Shown: positions 59,564 to 64,000 of the stretch, in pieces
Numbering within the stretch: position 1 is the stretch's first letter
Layout of the letters: every line of letters starts with the position of its first letter
Program-made: the position numbers and the translations under genes
Assembly (NCBI RefSeq): GCF_003206575.1
Contig: NZ_PZJO01000005.1
Span: 95,476-159,475 of the forward strand
Direction of reading: 5' to 3'
DNA: 64,000 bases
From: Salinicola endophyticus
GTDB taxonomy: Bacteria; Pseudomonadota; Gammaproteobacteria; Pseudomonadales; Halomonadaceae
Notes under the pieces: generated by a model
Seen by the model: only the letters and a program-made list of their open reading frames with translations
Told to the model about the DNA's origin: nothing
Databases searched by the model: none

Positions 59564-60713
59564 CGGCGGGGGGCGCCAGCGCTCGGGCGCGCAAGACGAT
59601 GAACAGCGACAGCACGCCGAGCAGGGCGAAAGCGTAGTGCAGCGTGATCAGACTGGCGGCGAAGCCGATCAGCGGCGGCCCCAGCAGCATGCCGCCGTAG
59701 CCCAGGGTGGCGACGCTGGCGATCGCGGCGCCGGGTGACATCTCGGGGTCGTTGGCCGCGCGCGAGAACGCCAGCGGCATCACCAGGGCATAGCCGATTC
59801 CCATCAGGAAGAAGCCGGCCAGGACGGGGTATAGCGTGCCGGAAAGCACCGCCAGGACCACGCCCAGGGCGGCCGAGAGGCCGGCGAGGCGCGTCGCCGT
59901 GGTGGTACCGAGACGCAGGATCAGCCCCGCGCCGACCAGCCGCATGATCACCATGGCGGTGGAGAAGATGGCGTAGCCCAGGGTGCTCTGGGCCGCGCTG
60001 GCCGAGGTGGCATCGAGCAGAAAGAGTGCGCTCCAGTCCGCCACGGCGCCTTCGCCGAGGGAGGCGCACAGGGCGACCACGCCGACCCACAGCAGCGCCC
60101 CTCGCGGTAACGGCAGGCGCCGGGTCGCGGCCTTGGGCGGTGACTGGCGGCGCTCGCCGGGCCAGGGCACGGTGGCCACCACCGCGGTGACCGCGTAGAG
60201 CAGACCGCCCGCCATGAGGAAGTGCCATGGCAGTGGGAGCGCCAGGTGGGTCGCCAGGTAGCCGAGCGCCGCGCCCGCCCCGGCGCCCAGGCTCCACAGG
60301 GCGTGGAAGGAGGCCATCACCGGCTTGGCGAGAGCACGTTCGGCCTCGCCGGCCCAGCCGTTCATGGTCACGTCCATGGCCCCCTGCACGGCCCCGAACA
60401 GCACCAGCGCCAGGGCGAGTGTCCACACCCCAGGCGCCGCGGCGACCAGACCCAGTGCCAGGGCGCAGGCGACGGCCAGGGCGCGGGTGGTGCGTACCGC
60501 ACCGAAATGGTCGGCGGCGCGCCCGGCCAGCGGAAACGAGATCAGCGCGCCGCCCCCCAACCCCAGCAGCAGCAGGCCGAGCCCGGCGTCGTCGAGACCG
60601 TGCAGCTCGGTGACCCGCGGAATGCGCGACGCCCAGGTGCCGAACAGGCCGCCATTGAGAAAGAACATGGCGGCAACGGCGCTCCAGGTGCGCACGAAAC
60701 CCGGACGAGACAC
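59547..60713 (-). CDS. MFS transporter (YbjJ-like)
   Basis: 388 residues and 12 membrane segments. FFLNGGLFGTWASRIPRV near the start and VQGAMDVTMNGWAGEAER in the middle are typical of YbjJ-like MFS proteins. Substrate unknown. Its start lies directly at the zwf stop, so the two are likely co-transcribed. Confidence 0.8.
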   Translation of the reverse strand: MSRPGFVRTWSAVAAMFFLNGGLFGTWASRIPRVTELHGLDDAGLGLLLLGLGGGALISFPLAGRAADHFGAVRTTRALAVACALALGLVAAAPGVWTLALALVLFGAVQGAMDVTMNGWAGEAERALAKPVMASFHALWSLGAGAGAALGYLATHLALPLPWHFLMAGGLLYAVTAVVATVPWPGERRQSPPKAATRRLPLPRGALLWVGVVALCASLGEGAVADWSALFLLDATSASAAQSTLGYAIFSTAMVIMRLVGAGLILRLGTTTATRLAGLSAALGVVLAVLSGTLYPVLAGFFLMGIGYALVMPLAFSRAANDPEMSPGAAIASVATLGYGGMLLGPPLIGFAASLITLHYAFALLGVLSLFIVLRARALAPPAVSEAA

Positions 60714-62285
60714 TCAGGACTTTCCGGGTGTCGGCGCCACGCCGGGGCCGGTGGGGGAGCCGACCTGGTGCCACTGGCGCCCGTCGCGCTCGATCAGGTC
60801 ATGCGCGCTCTGCGGTCCATCCTCGCCGGCGGGGTAGTCCGCCAGGTCGGCGGTTTCGGTCCAGGCGTCGAGGAACGGCTGCACCGCGCGCCAGCCGTTC
60901 TCGATGGTATCGGCGCGCTGAAACAGCATCTGGTCGCCGGTGAGGCAGTCGTAGATCAGCGTCTCGTAGCCGGTGACCGCGGGCAGTTCGAAGAAGTCCT
61001 TGTAGGCGAAGCCCATCTTGACCGTGTCCATCTCGAGTTCCGGCCCGGGTCGCTTGGCCTGGAAGTCGAACCACATGCCCTCGTTGGGCTGGATCTGGAT
61101 GATCAGCCAGTTGGCCGCCATGCGTTCGACATCGGTGTCACGAAACTGGGCGTAGGGCGCCGGCTTGAAGCAGATCGCGATCTCGGTGTCGCGGGCGCTC
61201 ATGCGCTTGCCCGTGCGCAGATAGAAGGGCACGCCGATCCAGCGCCAGTTGTCGACCATCACCTTCATCGCCACATAGGTCTCGGTCTGGCTGTCCGGAT
61301 CGACGCCCTCTTCATCGAGATAGCCGGGCACCTCGGCGTCGCCCATCCTGCCCGCCGTATAGCGTCCGCGCGCCGAGTTGGCGGCGGCCTCTTGCGGCGT
61401 CCAGGGGCGAATCGCCTCTAGCACCTTCGATTTCTCGTTGCGCAGGGCATCGGCACCGAACGCCGACGGCGGCTCGATGGCGACCATGGCCAGCAGCTGG
61501 AACAGGTGATTGGGCACCATGTCGCGCATGGCCCCGGTGCGGTCGTAGAAGGCGGCGCGCTTCTCGACCCCGACGGTCTCGGCGGCGGTGATCTGGATGT
61601 GGTCGATGTAGTGGTTGTTCCAGAACGGCTCGAACAGCACGTTGGCGAAGCGGGCGACCAGGATGTTCTGGACCGTCTCCTTGCCCAGGAAGTGATCGAT
61701 CCGATAGATCTGACGCTCCTGCATCACCTCCAGCAGCTGGGCGTTGAGCGTGCGCGCCGACTCCAGGTCATGGCCGAAGGGCTTCTCCACCACCAGCCGG
61801 CGGTACTGGCCGTCGCGCTCGGCGAGCAGTCCCGCCTCGCCCAGGCGGGTGGCGATAGCGCCGAAGAAGCGCGAGCCGGTGGCGCAGTAGAAGACCGCGT
61901 TGGCACTGGTGCCGGCCTCGATCAACGTGGCGATCTCGGCATAGATGTCGCTTTGGGTGAAGTCGCCCTGACGGTAGTGCAGACGTTGGGCAAAGGCGGC
62001 CCAGGTGTCGGGGTCGAGATCGGCATCTCGCCCCTCGGCGTGGTTGGCGGCGTCCTTGTCGGCGAGAAAGGCCTGGAGATGCTCGCGGAAACTGGCGTCG
62101 TCGTGCTCGGCGAGATCGATCCCGACGATGCGCATGGCATCGTCGAGCAGGCCGTCGCGGTCGAGATGGTAGAGCGATGGGATCAGCAGGCGTTTCACCA
62201 GGTCGCCGCTGGCGCCGAAGATGAACAGGGTGGTGTCGTCGGCGACCGGGATGTCGCGGGATTGGCGCTGTGCGGATGCTGCCAT
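60714..62285 (-). CDS. zwf: Glucose-6-phosphate 1-dehydrogenase
   Basis: 523 residues from the ATG at 62285 (GGAGA upstream; an ATG five codons earlier overlaps that site). FIFGASGDLVKRLLIPSL binds NADP, RIDHFLGKETVQNILVARF is the active site with the conserved His, and EKPFGHDLESA is also conserved. It feeds glucose-6-phosphate into the Entner-Doudoroff or pentose phosphate route. It is slightly longer than usual (about 490) because of both ends. pgl and edd are not next to it. Confidence 0.93.
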   Translation of the reverse strand: MAASAQRQSRDIPVADDTTLFIFGASGDLVKRLLIPSLYHLDRDGLLDDAMRIVGIDLAEHDDASFREHLQAFLADKDAANHAEGRDADLDPDTWAAFAQRLHYRQGDFTQSDIYAEIATLIEAGTSANAVFYCATGSRFFGAIATRLGEAGLLAERDGQYRRLVVEKPFGHDLESARTLNAQLLEVMQERQIYRIDHFLGKETVQNILVARFANVLFEPFWNNHYIDHIQITAAETVGVEKRAAFYDRTGAMRDMVPNHLFQLLAMVAIEPPSAFGADALRNEKSKVLEAIRPWTPQEAAANSARGRYTAGRMGDAEVPGYLDEEGVDPDSQTETYVAMKVMVDNWRWIGVPFYLRTGKRMSARDTEIAICFKPAPYAQFRDTDVERMAANWLIIQIQPNEGMWFDFQAKRPGPELEMDTVKMGFAYKDFFELPAVTGYETLIYDCLTGDQMLFQRADTIENGWRAVQPFLDAWTETADLADYPAGEDGPQSAHDLIERDGRQWHQVGSPTGPGVAPTPGKS

Positions 62286-62441
62286 GAAAGTCGTCTCCAT
62301 GCGGTGCCGGACGCGCCGGCGTTTACAATTCACTACGCTGCTGTCAGCGTCATACGCCGGGGTGCTGCCGTCACCGCCGCAGGGCGGGCGCCGCGATCCG
62401 CGGCCCGACGGCGACACGAACCTGGTCACGAGGAGAAAGAC

Positions 62442-62768
62442 ATGCCTGACGCGCAGACCCAATACAAGCATAAGAGCAACCCGCCAACTCTGCCGCCACT
62501 GACGCTGCGGATCGGCCATGAGGAGCTGGTGATCCGTAAGCGCTACGAGGTCGTCAGTATCATCAACGACATTCTGATCGGCATCTGGTTCGTGATCGGC
62601 AGCCTGTTCTTCTTCTCCGAGGCGCTGACCTACTACGGGACCTGGCTGTTCTTCATCGGCAGTATCGAGATGCTGATCCGGCCGGTGATCCGCCTGATGC
62701 GGCACATCCACATCCGGCGCCTGCGCGAGGCGCCGCAGTTGCCGCCCGAGGCCGAGCACGATTTCTGA
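62442..62768 (+). CDS. YrhK-like two-helix membrane protein
   Basis: 108 residues with AGGAG upstream. A soluble N-terminal part (about 1-35) precedes two membrane helices (about 40-85; IINDILIGIWFVIGSLFFFSEAL, TWLFFIGSIEMLI) and a charged end. The helix pattern fits the YrhK family, whose role is unknown. It is divergent from zwf and 73 bases before the amidase gene. Confidence 0.75.
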   Translation: MPDAQTQYKHKSNPPTLPPLTLRIGHEELVIRKRYEVVSIINDILIGIWFVIGSLFFFSEALTYYGTWLFFIGSIEMLIRPVIRLMRHIHIRRLREAPQLPPEAEHDF

Positions 62769-62841
62769 CCCGGCGCCACCGGCGCTGCGCTGCTAGCCTG
62801 AACGTCCACAGGATGTCACCGACGCAAGCGGAGAGTTCAGG

Positions 62842-64000
62842 ATGAGCAGCGCGAATCACGATAGCGATCTGGGAAGCGACCTGGGCAATATGGATGCCGG
62901 TACCCTCCAGCGGCTGTTCGCCAGCGGCGAGGCCTCGCCGCTGGAGGCGACCCGGGCGGCGCTGGCGCGCATCGAGCGTTTCAACGACGCCGTCAACGCC
63001 TATGTCCATGTCGACCGGGAGGGCGCCGAGGCGGCGGCCAAGGCGTCGGCGCGGCGCTGGGGGCAGGGCAAGCCGCTGAGCGCGATCGATGGGATTCCGG
63101 TCTCGATGAAGGACCTGGCCGAGGTCGCCGGCATGCCGGCCCGTGAGGGCTCGCTGACCACCTCCAGCGCGCTCTGCGAGCACGACTGCCCGCCGGCGCG
63201 CATGCTGCGTGAGGCGGGGGCGGTGATTCTGGGCAAGACCAATACGCCGGAGTTCGGCTGGAAGGCGGTGACCGACAACCGGGTCTTCGGCGCCACCCGC
63301 AACCCCTGGGATACCCGACTGACGCCGGGCGGCTCCTCCGGCGGTGCCGCGGCAGCCGCGGCGCTCAACCTGGGCGTGCTGCACCAGGGCGGCGACTCCG
63401 GGGGCTCGATCCGTATCCCGGCCGCCTTCACTGGGGTGTTCGGCTTCAAGCCCACCTACGGCTGGACTCCGCAGTGGCCGCCGGCGACCGAGCCGTCGCT
63501 GTCGCATATCGGGCCGCTGACGCGCAGCGTCGAAGATGCGGTGCGCATGCTCAACGTGATCGGCCGCTACGACTATCGCGACCCCTATGCCACCCGCGGC
63601 CAGCCCGACGACTGGGGCGCCGAGCTGAATGGCGACCTGCGCGGGCTGCGTATCGCCTACTCGCCGACACTGGGCTATGCCGAGGTCGACCCGCAGATCG
63701 CTGCCCGGGTGCGCGAGGCGGCGCACAATCTCGAAGCGCTGGGGGCCGAGGTCGAGGAGCTCGATCCCGGGTTCGAATCACCGATCGAGATCTTTCAGAA
63801 GCTCTGGTTCACCGCCTCCCTCGACTTCTGGAACCACTGCGATGCGCGCCAGCGCGAACAGCTCGACCCGGGGCTGGCGGCCAACGCCCAGCGGGCCGAG
63901 CGCTTCAGTGCACTCGATCTGTTCCAGGCGCTGCGCGAGCGCGCCAGCCTCACCCAGGGTCTGGAGCGCTTCAACCAGCACTACCACCTGCTGATGACCC
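62842..64000 (+). CDS. Amidase signature family enzyme, 5' part (runs off window end)
   Basis: At least 386 residues from the ATG at 62842 with GGAGAG upstream. The Ser-cisSer-Lys triad is present: VSMKDLAEV (Lys), TPGGSSGGAAAAAA (Ser) and HQGGDSGGSIRIPAAF (Ser). This is the AS family (GatA-like amidases). The GatC/GatB partners are not adjacent, so a catabolic amidase is more likely than a tRNA amidotransferase. The stop lies beyond the window. Confidence 0.88.
   Translation, partial: MSSANHDSDLGSDLGNMDAGTLQRLFASGEASPLEATRAALARIERFNDAVNAYVHVDREGAEAAAKASARRWGQGKPLSAIDGIPVSMKDLAEVAGMPAREGSLTTSSALCEHDCPPARMLREAGAVILGKTNTPEFGWKAVTDNRVFGATRNPWDTRLTPGGSSGGAAAAAALNLGVLHQGGDSGGSIRIPAAFTGVFGFKPTYGWTPQWPPATEPSLSHIGPLTRSVEDAVRMLNVIGRYDYRDPYATRGQPDDWGAELNGDLRGLRIAYSPTLGYAEVDPQIAARVREAAHNLEALGAEVEELDPGFESPIEIFQKLWFTASLDFWNHCDARQREQLDPGLAANAQRAERFSALDLFQALRERASLTQGLERFNQHYHLLMT

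Overview
The window is a GC-rich chromosomal segment from a gammaproteobacterium, most likely a halophile of the Halomonadaceae (Halomonas, Salinicola or Chromohalobacter type). The evidence is the ectoine/hydroxyectoine degradation cluster (enuR, doeABX, doeCD, eutBC), an Mrp-type cation/proton antiporter gene, and the order amgK-murU <> lptD-surA-pdxA-rsmA-apaG-apaH-glpE. The genus cannot be fixed from the sequence alone. I saw no rRNA, tRNA, CRISPR array or complete insertion sequence.

Layout. 1-3.6 kb: 5' part of an Mrp/Pha antiporter subunit A gene, an unrecognised 58-residue CxxC protein, and a photolyase-like gene without the FAD-binding C-terminal half. 3.6-12.3 kb: housekeeping genes (mltB, an oversized flhF-like GTPase gene with a coupled small gene, rsmE, purD, prkB, a HIT gene, coq7). 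12.4-23.5 kb: an OsmC-like gene, cell-wall recycling genes murU/amgK, then the divergent run lptD, surA, pdxA, rsmA, apaG, apaH, glpE, cca. Two fold-back intergenic repeats lie inside that run.

23.6-38 kb: sugar metabolism. gntP, gntK and a LacI-family gntR have GntR-type operators. Next comes a minus-strand alpha-glucoside operon: solute-binding protein, two permeases, ATPase, a second paralogous solute-binding protein, a GH13 alpha-glucosidase and a LacI regulator. A ScrY/LamB-like porin lies divergent from it. The intergenic region holds two near-identical palindromes, each just downstream of a candidate promoter. 38-44 kb: lysO-like exporter, DUF3108 protein, two MFS transporters, ghrA, and a decayed partial copy of one MFS gene.

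44.4-59.6 kb: ectoine catabolism. The MocR-type regulator EnuR is divergent from doeA-doeB-doeX; doeC, doeD, eutB and eutC follow, and eutC is translationally coupled to a GNAT gene. A minus-strand vanillate O-demethylase block (vanA, vanR, vanB, MFS transporter) lies between doeX and doeC. 59.5-64 kb: MFS transporter, zwf, a YrhK-like protein and the 5' part of an amidase gene.

Working together, the doe/eut genes would convert 5-hydroxyectoine and ectoine through N-acetyl-diaminobutyrate and diaminobutyrate to aspartate. The alpha-glucoside system would import and split a di- or oligosaccharide through a dedicated outer-membrane porin, and the gnt genes and zwf would feed hexose acids and glucose-6-phosphate into the oxidative routes.
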